NCBI GenBank assembly: GCA_016808115.1
Contig: JAEQBH010000667.1
Span: 1,240,001-1,304,000 of the forward strand
DNA length: 64,000 nt
Reading direction: 5' to 3'
Source of the DNA: Tetrastigma voinierianum
Lineage: Eukaryota; Streptophyta; Magnoliopsida; Vitales; Vitaceae
Shown one piece after another: positions 36,124 through 49,329 of this stretch. Numbering within the stretch: position 1 is the first letter of the stretch; every line of letters starts with the position of its first letter. A program made the translations under genes and the position numbers. The notes beneath the pieces are model-generated. The model did no database searches. It worked only from the letters and a program-made list of their open reading frames with translations, and had not been told where the DNA came from.

Positions 36124-37843
36124 ATGTCTGAGCCATCGCACCTCATGCCAAACATGAATGAGGTGGTGGAAGCATACACAGAAGTAGAGGCAGAGACTGT
36201 TCAAGAAACTCAATAAGAGGAAATGCAAGATGAAGAAAGCGCTGAAAATAGAGGAGAGTTTGAGCCGCTAGATGGGGAATCAAGAAAAAAGAAGATGAGA
36301 GCTGAAAAAGTAAGAAGCTTAATCTCCGATAAAGCAGCTATTCTAATGGAGAAAAGTCTGAAGGATTGAGGTTTCATTGTTGAAAGAGGATTCAGAAAGC
36401 TAATCTCCCTTTTCACTAAAATGCTTGAGAAGAGAGGATGGCAATCACTACGTGAGCATAAGGAACCTGGTTGTGATGCGTTGGTGAAAGAATTTTTTAC
36501 GAACATGGTGGAAGAGCAAGGAGAGAAAGTATATGTCAGAGGACAATGGATAGACTTCAGCAAAGTGAAGATAAATATATTGTTCAATCTGAAGGTGCAT
36601 AAAGACGGATCAAAGTTCAATAAACTACTAAAGGAGCCAGAGTACCAAAAGATAGTAGACCTACTTACAGCCGGAAAAGGAAAATGGAAGGGCACAAAGA
36701 AAACTCTTTATAAATCCATTGCTAGAGGTGATTTAACTGAAGAGGCTAAGGTATGGTTATATTTCATCAGCTCGGTCCTTTTGCCATCAAAGCACCTCAA
36801 CAGAGTGAGAAGAGACGAAACAATCCTCCTTTATGCATTGCTGAAAGGGTACAAAATAAATGTGGAGAAAATAATTGAAAAATCTATCTTGAGCTACTCC
36901 ATAAGCAAATGCAAGGGATTGATTCCACACCCAGCTATAATAACCAGCCTTTGCCTTCTTATAGGAGGAAAATGGAAAAGAAGAAACATAACCAGCACTC
37001 CTCCTCGACCTTGACTAGAGTGACTAAAGGTCCAAAAACAGAGGAAAGGAGAAAGAAATAGAGGTGGAGGAAGAAAGGGGGAATGAAAGATGTAATGAGC
37101 CATCATAATGGGAAAGTCCACCCCAAAGGAAGCTAGACTTTCTAGAAAGCCAAACCCAAAACTGGAATGCATCCCTGGACCTGAGAAAAACCCATTAGGA
37201 ACAAGTTGAAGGTTCAGGACGCCAATGTAATAATGCAGAACTAATGGAGATGCTGAAATCCATGAAACAAGAGAAGAAAGAAAGACATGATCTGTTAAAA
37301 ATCCAACTTCAACTTAGAGATGAGTATTTTGATGCAGAGCTCAGAAAAAGGGATCAAAATCTAGAGGATGCATTGAAACAAAGAGATGAATAATGGAGAG
37401 CTGAATTGGAAAAAAGGGACCAGAACTGGTTGAATAGTCTAGCACATTGCAAGCAAAGTTTTTGCCTAAGGACCTAATTGCAAGTCAATAGCAGAACACT
37501 TCTTGAATCATTAGCTAAAAGACAGCGAGAACTAAAAGAAAGCAATGCAAAGATTTTAGACTGGGCTATGAAGACAATCTCAAACAAGAAGAAAGTGTTA
37601 ATGCCACAAATAAGAATTTCAGAATGTGTGCCTTACACAGTAGTCCCTCAGGGTGTAACAAACCCTCCAATACCATTCTATAACCAAAATCCAGATGAAA
37701 AAGGACCTTTTGAACCTTGTAAAGCACCAACCCAAAATAAAACCCCTAGTGAAACAAGAAAAAAAAGAACTCATCCCACTAGAGGAGGTTGAAGAATATC
37801 TAAGAATGGAAGTAGTCAAAGAGAAGGCTGCAAGGAGTAAAAA
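36124..37843 (+). pseudogene. ORF2 of A, 'putative plant transposon protein'-like
   Basis: The ATG at 36124 is in frame with the open stretch 36421-37014; two in-frame stops (about 36213 and 36367) and later frameshifts break it. The central region has the block order I associate with the plant-transposon domain family (Pfam PF20167, recalled not searched): 'VRGQWIDF' near 36535, 'EEAKVWLYFISSVLLPSKH' near 36740, 'ETILLYALLKGYKINVEKII' near 36820. After 37014, in other frames, come a charged coiled coil with repeated '(E/R)KRDQN' heptads (37240-37430) and a tail with 'PQIRISECVPYTVVPQG' (37599-37650). No reverse transcriptase or transposase motifs. It sits where env-like ORFs lie in Athila elements. 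Function unknown. Confidence 0.7.
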
Positions 37844-39240
37844 ATGAACATTGTCTTACTTTCCATCTCTTCTCCCTCTCTATACCTAAAATCCATCCTT
37901 GACAAATTCAATGAAATAGAAAATTCTTTGCAAGCTTCGTGTCTACTTTGTTTGATTTTTTCTCATTTCTTGTTTGTTTTGTCTACATTTTCTTTCCTTC
38001 ATGTTTGATAGTTAGAAATTTTGGACTTGTGATAAATAGTTTAGTTGAAATAAATGAGAAACCAATTTACGTAGATCTAATTTTCAAATTGCTGCTACAT
38101 GTTTGGTTGAATGGAATTGGTGAAAGAATGAAACTGTGTGGTTGTGTCGATTGTTTTTGAAATAATGTTTGACACCGAACTTTCGACTTGTTAAACAACA
38201 CAACAACAAATTTGGAAACCAAACAAACAATCTGATAGATGCATTGGGGTAGGATAAAATGAAGGGAAATGAAAAGTTGTAAGGCTATAAATTAATGTGT
38301 TGAACTTCAAGAAGAAGGAAGACTTTAATAAATTGATGGAACATATAAGACCTATAATTTTGTTTGTGTAAACAGTTTGGTTGTAAAAATCCTGATAAAC
38401 TTTGCACATGGTCAACAGTAACTCTGAAAGAAATTGTGCCAAGATTAGGAACATCTTCTGGGATCCATCACAGTAGGCTCTCCAATGTCCTAGAACTTGT
38501 TAGATTATTAGTCAAGGCAAAATCCTAGGCAATACCACTAACAGGAAATGATTTAGGCCATCCTTGGAAGTTTAAGCCTTTCAAAGCCTTCCCCTATGAT
38601 ATGCATAAACATATACACTAGTTCCTTATTTGAGCCTATAGCTAATTTCATTATCAACCAGTAAATGAGAAGCCAATTTCCTTCCCTAAACATAATCCTA
38701 AAATAAAGAACCCTTATTTGCGTAGATTATCAGACAAAATACATCAATGAAAGAAAAGGACAAGTTTGGGGGAATATTATTTCAAGTTGTAGAGAAGGAT
38801 AAAAAGGGTTATGAAAGAAAAATGGAGAGATAGAAGAAAATATGTAGAGAATTATGAAAGAAGCTGTGAAAAAAAACATCAAGGAGGAATGAGTTTGGTC
38901 TTGTAGCGTTCCTCCTTGGAACAATTAAGTCCTTAGGGGTGTTCAACACCTAGTACCCTAATGCCAACTAGTATGGGAGTTATGACCCAAAGTTTGTTAA
39001 GGGAGGTAGAAAGCTTAAAAAGACAAAACATTGCACCATTCCATCAAAGTTGGTGAGAAATGAAAAGTGAAAAAGCTTCTAAAATAAGGGAGAGAAGTTA
39101 TCTTCTGTGTGTGGACAATGAAAAAGAGAAAAAGATACCACAATGAAGAATATGTAGAAAGATGCACAAACCCGTTGGGAAGGTTAGAGACTTAAAATCC
39201 AGAGAAATCAAGGATGCATTGATTCGTGCTACTGTGAGGG
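37844..39240 (+). other. 3' non-coding region of A, first part
   Basis: No gene supported. Contains an inner PPT-like AAGTTTGGGGGA at 38762-38773 and conserved blocks 'ctagaacttgttagattatt' (38489) and 'acacctagtaccctaatgcc' (38946) shared with B (59213 and 59648). Split at 39240 by element C. Confidence 0.65.
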
Positions 39241-40699
39241 TGGAGCTTTAATCAACAAAATTTGTATCCAGAGAGCCCTCCTACTGGTCGTAGTCGCTAC
39301 CGCAGCATACGGCTCTAGGCTCTAAATACAGGACGGGTTTTCTTTCGCATAAAATGATTTGAGTGAAATCAAAACTGGTGAATTAAATTTGGATTTTGGG
39401 GTTTGGTTAAAAACAGGGAGTAGTTTGAAAACTTAATGACTGTAAAGACTGAAAGTTAAGTGGCTGGTTTGCAACTGAAAATAAAATCAAGAAAAATAAG
39501 AAAAAGAGAACTTCACGTGAGGCCAACATTTAAGATCCTAGGCTGCACTAAGAGCTCCCCTGCTGAAAACAACTCCTATTTGAGTCAACACAGATGCGCG
39601 ATGGCCCCTTTTAGTTAAACCCTAACATTCCATTACTGCCTCTTGAGGCTCGTAGAAGACCATCTAAAAAATAACAAAGGCATCTCTCACCCGAGCACAA
39701 GATTCTAAAGCATGGAGAGTATCGCCAAAACAATAACTCTGTAAATGTTATTTAACCCTAATTCAAGAACCCTAACATGTAAATATTACCTCGTAGGCTA
39801 GTAAGGACCATCTAAAGGAACTACAAAGGCATCTCTCACCCGAAAGACCGGACCTAAAGCATGGAGAGTATTACACACAACATCCCATGTTATGCAAATC
39901 CGCTTTGAATATAAGTGGCCATAAATACACTACCCGCAACATGAGTGCTGTGGGAACCACCAAAGAACCTAAAGATCTACCTCAAAGCAGCCTTTTACTA
40001 CATATGAAGTGGTTTTAGCCGCTCATCCTCCAAGTTGTCATCCTTGAGGGTGTTTCCAACCGAGAAAGGGGAGAAGAGGAGAGAGAAGAGAGAAAAGAAA
40101 AGCAAAACTAAAATAAAAGACTTTATTTACAAAAATAAAAACTTACAAAATTATTCTCCCAAAGACTGATGCTTGAATCGCTCCTTAGGTTACAAACAAG
40201 AGGGGCTTATATAGCCTCCTCAACGCATGAAAATACCAAAAACCTAACAACTAGGCTAAGCACGTGACAAAAGAGCACAAACCAAGTTTGGAAGGGCCGT
40301 GACACTACAGAGATGACAAGGCCCGCAAATTTCGCTAGGAGGTGAGAATTTCGCTAGCTTTGAATAAATCGTGCTCTCCCGCGCCAATGCTCCACTGTCA
40401 TTGCTCCGGCCGCTTCATCAATTTTCTTCCGGCTTCATTTTTCTTCCATTTTCTTCTCTTTCTTTCCTTCTAGTCTCTGATATATGATGTTGAGTTTGAC
40501 TTTAAATCTTTCGCGGCTTGGATCGACTCAACACTTTGGCATGATTATCTCACAAAACTGCAAAATTGCCACAAATGCGATCATTAGGAATATTATGGGA
40601 CCGTAATGCGTGAAATCGGGTTAATTAAGATGTTTAGTACACAAAAGCACTCAAAACCTATAATAAATAGGGTTCAAATTGCACTTTGGGCACTAATCA
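39241..40699 (-). repeat. 3' LTR of element C
   Basis: 1459 bp, TGGAGC...CTAATCA on the plus strand. Carries 'aatttcgctag' motifs at 40325-40360 and an (A/G)-rich 'gagagaagagagaaaagaaaa' run. Block-by-block homologous to 44101-45560, with small indels and substitutions throughout. Confidence 0.75.
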
Positions 40700-43600
40700 C
40701 ACTTCAACCTACACATTGCTAGTCCCATAGCAAATGAAAGAAAGAAAGAAAGAGAGAACATACAAAATGATAACAAAATAATGTACACAAAAGGTTGTAG
40801 TTCAAAAGGTTGTGAAGAAGTAAATTTCTAACCCTAAGTAAGAATTATCAAGGCATCAGCCCACAATCATCAGAGGAATGAATACTACGGCAAAATCAGT
40901 ATCAAAAGAGTCTCTCCTCAATGAATCAACCAGAAACTTCCACCAAAATCTAAGTTTTTATTTTATCGCCTCGACAATAAACCCGCCAAACCGCACTCTC
41001 CCCCAACCCCGGCTACTACCACGACCTAGCACGCTTAACCAACCTAAATAGATCAAACCCACCCCTTATTCCACAATTATTTTTAAGGCCAGAGGTGCAA
41101 TGCTAAAAACTCGACTTCATCAAAGTCCGCGGTAAGGTCCACCGATGACTCCCAACCAATTAAGGCTTAGTATCAAGCCAAAGGATCAATCGACCACAAA
41201 CTCTACAGTTTCACCTGACTTCGAATGACTTCAGAATTAAGCACCTACAACGGCTAAACTCCACCTATCCACCCATGTAGCGAACACTAAGCCTGACTCC
41301 CAACCGCTGAAGGTTTGCAGGCACCGGCTTTAAAGGCTTTCGCCATATACCCCTGACCGTGTTTCCTGGTTTCAAGGCAAAACATTGCAATTTTTATTCT
41401 TTTTCTTTTCTTTTCTTTTCTTTTCTTTTCTTTTCTTTTTTTTTCTTTTCTTCTTTTTTCTTTTTCCACATGGGTCCTAACCTATTAAAGGTTAATAATG
41501 AAACTAGGTAGGTTATGCAAATGAAAGGAGGTTGCACGCTTTTCAAATTATCATTGAAATCTAATGCTTTGTGTGTGGTTAGCTAAAGGTGGAAGAAAAG
41601 GCTTAAATCAATAAGAATTAAATCAATCATTCACTCAACTAAGCATGGAATCAATCTACTACTAATAGAATTTGACAAAAGCCTGCAATTTTTCAAAACC
41701 ATAGGTTAAAGTAAAACCACAAAAAGTTTGGTTGCAAAAACTGCCCACTTTGAAAAGTAAGTCGTAATGTATAACAAATTTTATAGAAATAGGGACCCAA
41801 AGAAGCCACCTAACATCACAAAATGGGCTTTCGCACAAAATACTAACAAAGCATAACAGAAATCCACTTCCTTACTAACTCTCCCCCAACCCAAGCATCT
41901 CTCTGTCCGAAATGGGGTTCTAATGGAAAATTAATAGATAAGGAAGTGTTACTCTACATAAGATGTGATCATTTCTGGATAGAGACCTCACAAGCTTTCC
42001 ATCGACGCCTTATGCACTCCGTTCGGGCTTCAAATAAACAAATTAGGACAAGAAAAGAGAGGAAAAAGGTGACCAGTTGGACCATTTTTAAAATTACACT
42101 TTCATAATAATCCCAAAAATGTTCTTCTGACATATTTAGATTCTACACTCTCTAAGCCTTAACGGCATTCAAGAACGCCTAAAACGGAGTTCAAATGTGT
42201 GCTATGGGCAAAACAAAATTGGAGGACAAAATTGTAGGATTTTCAGGATTGCGAAATTGAAAATTTCGCAATCTTTTCGCAATCGTTTCGCAATCTTAGC
42301 GACTTCGCAAACTCCGGTTTCGCAATCTGGCATCTTAGCTTTAAAATCACAATTTTCGCTTAAACCAAAAATTTTTCGCTAAATAATGCAATAAATTTGG
42401 CATTTTCGCTTACTCACCAATTTCGCTAGCTTAGCGAAATTTCGCTAGCTAGCGAAATTCTTCCCATTTTCGCTATTAGCTTAATTTTCTTGATTTCTCG
42501 CTACAATTATGAACAATTGCGAAACATTTAAGTAAATTTCTTGTTGAGTTCTTCATTCCAGTTTCAAAAATTTGCATTTTTGTTTCAAAATCGCACAACC
42601 GGCAAAATTTAACACAAGAAAAATTAGAAAAGACTGGCAGAAAGAAAAAATTAATTTACAAACATAAACTAACTAAAATAAGATAAAACAAAGAAAAAAT
42701 TAAACAAAAAATGGGGAGGAGCTTAGAAATGCCTAGGTCCCGGTGTTAAACCCGACCAAGACCAACCAAACTAATTATGCTACATGCAATGTGCATTTGC
42801 CATCTTCTTGATGTAGTGGCAAAGGCATGTACATAAGCCACTAGTCTTCTAATGTTTTGCAACACAAGCAGTGATGGGGTGGCCTTGGTGGTGGATGCTC
42901 GAGGCTTCCTTGGCTAGCCGCAGTGCATGGGCAAGATGAAGACCGAGTCGTGAGGCCAGCCGGCAATGGGTCGACTTAGCTGGGAGCCGGTGTCGCCGGG
43001 TTTTGATTTTGTCACAGTGTGGGCCGGTGCAAAGGAGGCAGAATATATACTTGATCAACCGAAGGGGCTTCTATGGGTATTGGTATCTTGGGCAGTGGCA
43101 CTAGGATTTTAACTTCATGGGATCAATGAAGGATGTCTTCGGGGCTCTTCCCCTGCTTCATGTCCACTACTCTCCCCCGCCATCAAGGCAAAAGTTTTGT
43201 TCTTCGTTTCGTCTGGGCGCAAAATTAACTAGGCACAGCTCCTCGGAGCTTTTAAATGATTCCACTTTCAATCGAGGCCAGCTTGAGCCCGCTTTCAACC
43301 AAAACTGCTTCAGCCAAGCACTCTTCCTCTCGACTCTCTTCCTCCAAATTTTCCTCCTCCTCTCAAGAACAAACCGCATTGGTTAGCTTTAAGATGGACT
43401 CCTCGCCGGATGTCCAATTTGCTCAAAGTCATCTTTCAGCCCATCTATTTTCTTGTTCAAATTGTCTTCCACAAGACAATTGAATGGGCATTAATCTTTC
43501 TATTTCTTCCACAAAGTCATCCACTATCCCAAGGTCCAAATGGCTTGTTCTAATGGATGGATTTTTATAATCAGAGCTACGAGGTGACCGAGGTGACCGA

Positions 43601-44100
43601 GGGGTTGAGGCATAAAATGAGGTTCAGATAATCATATGTTGTGGAGGAGGTGGATAAGCTGAGGGAACACCATGCATGTGTGCACTCATCCAATGGTCTC
43701 GTGAATCCCTCATGGATCTATATTCACTGGGGTTCCTCTCTACAAAAGTTGTTGCCACCGGTATGGAAGGTTCGGGAGTAGTCTCTCATTGTCATGTAAG
43801 CTTCTAGGTTAAATTCTCCCGACCGTATTGCTCATATGGGTGTTCCATTTTCTCAATTCAAAGCACCGGGAAAACAATCCTCGCAGCTTGAAATAGGCCA
43901 CACAAAAACAACACAGAAAACCATCCCAACACCGGTTTTTTTTTTTTTTTAACAACCAAAATAAAACTAAGAAAAAATGACTCAGAATGATAAAAGGAAA
44001 TTCACCAAGACTTGTGATGAGACACAAGTGTTCCACAGCTCCTCACCGCACTGCAGCACCATCCCCGCAGAATCCGCCATTTGACTGTGCCACTCGCAGG
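40700..44100 (-). other. Interior of element C, no recognised coding domain
   Basis: Minus-strand PPT-like sequences ('gttgggggagagt') occur at about 40996 and 41880. A cluster of 'tttcgcaa' and 'tttcgctagc/agcgaaa' motifs fills 42250-42480, with a perfect 22-bp palindrome at 42438-42459 (core CTAGCTAG, arms AATTTCG/CGAAATT). Broken, Glu/Arg- and Pro-rich minus-strand ORFs at 42849-43379 could be gag-like remnants, but I recognise no motif in them. Confidence 0.5.
41391..41466. repeat. (TTTTC)n microsatellite
   Basis: TTTTC pentamers with interruptions. The lysine-rich minus-strand ORF across it is spurious. Confidence 0.95.
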
Positions 44101-45560
44101 TGAGCTGAATCAACAAAATTTGTATCCGTATTCTACGCCGTAGTCAAGCTACCAAAGATAGCTGCCTGGTGGTCGAACACAGTGGATGGGTTTTCTTCAC
44201 AAATGATTTGAGTGAAATCAAAACTCGTGAATTAAATTGATTTTTGGTTTTGTGAAAAACAAAGGTGAGTAGTTTGAAAAACTTAATGGATCAGAAGACC
44301 GAAGTTAAGTGGGCCGGTTTGCAACCGAAAATAAAATCAAGAAAAATAAGAAAAAGAGAACTTCAAGCAAGAGCCACGATTTTAAGATCCTAGCTAACTA
44401 AGAGCTCCCTGCTGAAAAACAACTCCTATTCGAGTCAACACAGATGCAACTATATCCCTTTTAGCTTAAAACCCAACATTCCATTATTCTTTGAGGCTCG
44501 TAAAGACCATCTAAAAAATAATGCTGTATCTCACCCGAGTACGCATTCTAAAGCATGAGAGTATCGCCAAAACAATAATCAGAAATGTTATTTAACCCTA
44601 ATTTGAAGAACCTTAACATGTAAATATTACCGAGGCTAGTAAGGACCATCTAGAAGAACCAAGGCATCTCTCACCCGAAAGACCGACCTAAAGCATAAGA
44701 GTATCGCCAAGACAATAACATCCCATGTTATGCAACTAAGTTTTGAATATAAGGGCCATAAATACACTACTCAAGAACATGAAAAAGCAGGTGGGGAACC
44801 ACCCATGAACCTAAAGATCTTACCCCAAAGAAATTCCTTTTACTTCAAGAAGGAGTGATTTGAATCGCCATCCTCCAAGTTGTCATCCTGGAGGGTGTTT
44901 GGCAACCGAGAGTGGAGAGAAAGAGGAGAGAGAAGAGAGAAAAGAAAGCAAAACTAAAAATAAAAGACTTTATTTACAAAAATAAAAACTTACAAAATTA
45001 TTCTCCCAAAGATCGATGCTTGAATCGTTCCTTAGGTTACAAAACAAGAGGCTTATAGGCCTCTCAAGGTATGAAAATACCAAAAAACCTAACAACTAGG
45101 CTAAGTTAATGGACAAAAGAGTAATAAACCAAGTTTGGAAGGCGGTTGCATTAATTACAGAGGATGATAAGGCCTGCAAATTTCGCTAGAGGTGAGAATT
45201 TCGCTAGCTTTAGCGAAATCAACAGGTTTCTCCTGCGGCTACTGTTCCATTGGTCATTGTTCCTGCTGCTTCTCATCAATTTTCTTCCTGCTTCATTTTT
45301 CTTCCATTTTCTTCTCTTCTTTCCTTCTAGTCTCCGATATATGATAAGCCGAGTTTGACTTAAATCTTTCGTGCTTGGATCGACTCAACACTTTTGGCAT
45401 GATTATCTCACAAAACTGCAAAAATTGCCACAAAATGCGATCATTAGAATATTAGGGACCGTAATGCGTAAATCAGTTAATTAGCATGTTTAGTACACAA
45501 AAGCACTCAAAACCTATGCACAAATGTGGTTCAAAAATTGCACTTTTGGGCAATTAATCA
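44101..45560 (-). repeat. 5' LTR of element C
   Basis: 1460 bp, TGAGCTGAATCAAC...TTAATCA. It keeps 'tttcgctag...tttcgctagctttagcgaaa' at 45178-45217, a better palindrome than in the other LTR. Confidence 0.75.
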
Positions 45561-46079
45561 CATGATGAAGGCAAGATGTGTTATTAGTGAAGCTGCAAAT
45601 TGAGCCTAAAGTGTCTAATTATCTACCTAATTACCTAAGCCACATATTACAAGCCTAAGAGACCTATTTGATCTTGAAGGTGGTGTTATGCTTACATTAG
45701 TGGAGATTAATATGATAAACAAGCATATGAGACTTTAAAAATGAAAGAGAGCATGCAAACTGAGTATTATCCCATAAGATTAACTTATCTTCCAAGGAAA
45801 AAGAGGAAAGACCAGCACACACACACAAATAAGGGTTTAATGATTAAATTTTTCACACCATATGAATTATTTGTTGATTTAGTGAACTTAATTGAAAATC
45901 TTCTTGATTCTATGATTGGAAAATATTTAGAAGTAATTTTACAACTGACTTATGTTTCCTGCCCAATTGAGCTTTAAACAGAAAAATGTCCTTAAAAATC
46001 AAAGCTAAATTGTTTGAGGACAAACAAAATTTTCTTTTCTTTGCTTGGGGACAAGCAAAATGTTAAGTTTGGGGGAATT
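45561..46079 (+). other. 3' non-coding region of A resumed, with PPT
   Basis: Continues the A sequence after C ('acatattacaagcctaag', 'acattagtggag' as in E). A microsyntenic 'caaacaaaattttcttttctttgcttggggacaagc' tract precedes the polypurine tract AAGTTTGGGGGAATT at 46065-46079, which abuts the 3' LTR. The small ORF at 45741-45977 has no support. Confidence 0.75.
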
Positions 46080-49000
46080 TGATGAGTCTTAAACTCATAT
46101 ATTTTTAATCCATTTTTCTGGCATGTTTTTAATAGTTTCAGATCTATTTGTATGCCAAATTATGGAATATTCACAAACTTTGTGTTTTACAGGTGTTAAT
46201 TGAAAAATGAGAGAAAATAAGCAAAAAAGAAGCAAAAAAAAAAAAAAAAAGAAAAGAAAAAGAAAAATGCAAGAGCTCTATTGGGTTACATAGCTTACCA
46301 CGACACAATTTCAAGCAGCTAAAAGAACTCACAAGCAAAGAAGCGCCTATATAAATGTGAACAAAGTCCGTGCTAAACTTCAGCAGAATAGAACTTTGTT
46401 ATGGCTACAAGAGTTCTATGTCACGACATTGCTAAAGAATGAAAAGAAGAATGTTGCTGGCGCCCCAACTCCCTTTCTCATACTCAGCAAGAGTTAAAGG
46501 ATCTCGTGGTCACGACAATACTCCGTTGTAACATAAAATCTGAAGACTAATATGAACTCACGCGATTAAAAGACAATTTCAGGGTGACAGAAAATGCTAA
46601 GAATACAACATGTCAACCGAGACAAGTGTTTTGATGCTTGCAAACAAAGTTTTCGCGTAACTGCCGGGCCTTAAGGAGGAATTTTTGTCGAATAAAGAAA
46701 ATCCTATCGCGACATAACATGAATTACAACTAGCAGCAACAAAATCTCTCGGCCGCGGACAAAGATTATTTCACGTGGGATAAAACAAACATGAAGGAGG
46801 TGAACACCTTTGTCGTGGACAAGGAGCTGAAGAGCAACACAAGAAGAATGGTGACAAAGAAACCAGTGTTGCGACATAGTAAAGAAATGAAGGCAGACTG
46901 GTTGGCGATTAAAGAAATTTTATGTCGCGACAATAAAAGCTATGTGGAACATAGAATTCAGCTTGCAATAGAATAAAATTAGGTCGTGGGATGCAAATTG
47001 AAGGAGAATAAGATTAGCTAAGCCGAAGGTATCAGAACAAAGATTTCTACGTCAGAACAAACAATCAGCAGTTTAATAAGAATCGTAAAAGAAAAGTCCG
47101 CTGCGACAAAAATTGCTAAGGACTCAAAGAAATCCTATCGCGATAGAGAAAAGTCTGTCACGACAGAAATTGCTAAGGACACAAAGAAATCCTATCGCGA
47201 TAGAGAAAACTCTGTCGTGACAGAGTTGACAGGTTGAAAAGGAAAATGTTTGTCATGACAAGGAAAATTATGTCATGACAGACTCCAGAAGCAGAAGGAC
47301 CTAAGAAGGTGGTTGCAAATAGGTTTGGTGTCGCGACATAAGACATTCCTGTTGTGACAAGAGCAAGACTGCTGCACCAAAATTATGTCGCGATATTATC
47401 AAAGTCTGTGGTGATAGAATCCAAGAAAGAGCTCAGAGAATAGGTCGCAATAGAAGACTGCATGTTACGACAAAGGCCAGTGACAAAGACTGAAAAACTC
47501 TATCGCGATAGAACTTTCTATGTCGCGACAGAACGTTCTATGTTGTGACAGAACTTTCTATGTGGTAACAGAGCGACCAATTTGGCTAGAAATTTGGGGA
47601 TCCACAATGCAATTCATGAAGTGAGGACTAATAATTTAGAAGTCTTAACAGACGTGACATCTAGGGTATCAGGCACAACTTCCCCCAACCTGCTGATCGT
47701 CTGTGTAGTCAAGACTCCTTTGTGATATTTTATTTTTTTCTTTCTTTTATATTATTTTTCTTTTTAATAGTTTCAATGTAGATTTTAGCTGGTAAGTGCA
47801 AATTTTTGAGATGGAATTTATTTATAAATCATCTTTCTCATTATCAGTCTGACGAACTGAGGATGGAAAGTTTATGGAGTTCATTTATTTCAGTTTTTTT
47901 ATGATTTCAGTGAATTTTCCTGATCAGTTAGTCACATATATGAGTGAACCAGTTTTGAAAAGTTGAGCTCTTTAGAAATGGGTCAATGATGATAGTCATT
48001 TTTATGCACAAGGTGGAAGAACGCCTTAATTAGAATTCTTGAATTTATTTGATTGATATTGTTTTTGAATTTATTTATTCCCAGTACTAGTACCATGTAC
48101 CCAAGCAAGGTCCTGTATCTTACTTTGATTTCTAAGAGGCCCTCTGCGTGACACAGAGATGGAGAATCTTGAGAGTATAGAGCAATTCTTTGTGGGTATG
48201 GTAGACTAATACTAAGGAACTAGTGAACTCTGATGGGTTACTCAGATAGATCACTAACTTACTCATACCTGAGGATAGTTAAATGAAGTATCGCTTAAGC
48301 ACTCGAGGTCTCTTCTTTCTAACAATTGATTATGATCCCGCAGTTAGTAAAGATCTAATCAAGGGAGATGGAAATTTTCATCGAAATGAAGGACAGCGCC
48401 AATCAAACCCAGGCGCTTGCAATATCCCGTCTATGTGGTAAGAATTCTCCTGTGCCTAAGATCCGGTATGAAGTAATCGAAAATGAAAAATACTTTAAAT
48501 CTTATAAAGAGGGTTACATATTAAGGCATTTGATTAGAATCATGTCTCAGGAATGGATTTGAACCTCTAATCAGTGAAAAGTATGGTTAAAGGAGAAATC
48601 CAAACTATACTACCATGCGTCTTGGAAACACTCAGTTTTCCAATTTATGGCTGAGCTATGAATCGATAAGATGCAGAAATTGATTATTACTCATTGATCT
48701 ATATCTAGTTTTGTATCACTCAGTGAATTCTCAAACCCATTTTTATTAAAAAAGTACCATTTTCATGTATATTATGAATTGAATCTAGATTAAAATTTTT
48801 TTAGTCATCTCATCATCATAATAAAGAGTTCAAATAGTAATGATTCCTGAAAGTAGTTGCAGTTAGTATTTGATTTATCATTCCTCAGGGGAACGTATAT
48901 TTGACTTAAATATCCACTTTTATTACTTGTACAACCTATGCACTTGCAGTAATCAAGACCAACTCAATTTTTAATGAATATATTTTACAGAAAGAGCAAA

Positions 49001-49254
49001 TGAATATTTTCATCTACACAAGCACCTAAGTAACAAGTTTTTAGCGCCGTTGCCGGGGACTTAATAGTTCTTGAGTTACAGTACTAGAAGTTTGGCAAAA
49101 CCAGACGCATCATGCCAGCCTGTCCAGAACAAGCCGCGCCACATAGATTAGATACGTCCTTGCAATAGTGTTATAAATTTGTATATATATAATATGGTCT
49201 TTACAAGCTACACATATCGGATTAGATAATAGTCCTTTTGTAATAGTATTAGAA

Positions 49255-49329
<75 letters not shown>

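Larger units (their letters stand above)
39241..45560 (-). mobile_element. Non-autonomous LTR element C in element A
   Basis: Two LTRs of near-identical length (39241-40699, 1459 bp; 44101-45560, 1460 bp) flank a 3.4-kb interior. On the minus strand each LTR starts TGATTAGTGCCCAAAG or a close variant. No reverse transcriptase, integrase or protease motif is visible in the interior on either strand, so it looks like a large retrotransposon derivative (LARD). On the minus strand just inside the 5' LTR, 'tggcggattctgcgggga' (near 44061-44084) matches the tRNA-Asp-type PBS at both ends (12 of 18). No TSD found (GAGGG left, CATGA right). Confidence 0.7.

Noticed and set aside
36210..36695. 161-residue minus-strand ORF
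   Set aside because: Shadow of ORF2 of element A on the plus strand.
43167..43386. Host gene fragment captured by element C
   Set aside because: The short ORFs on both strands are biased in composition and carry no recognisable domain; a gag-like remnant is equally likely.
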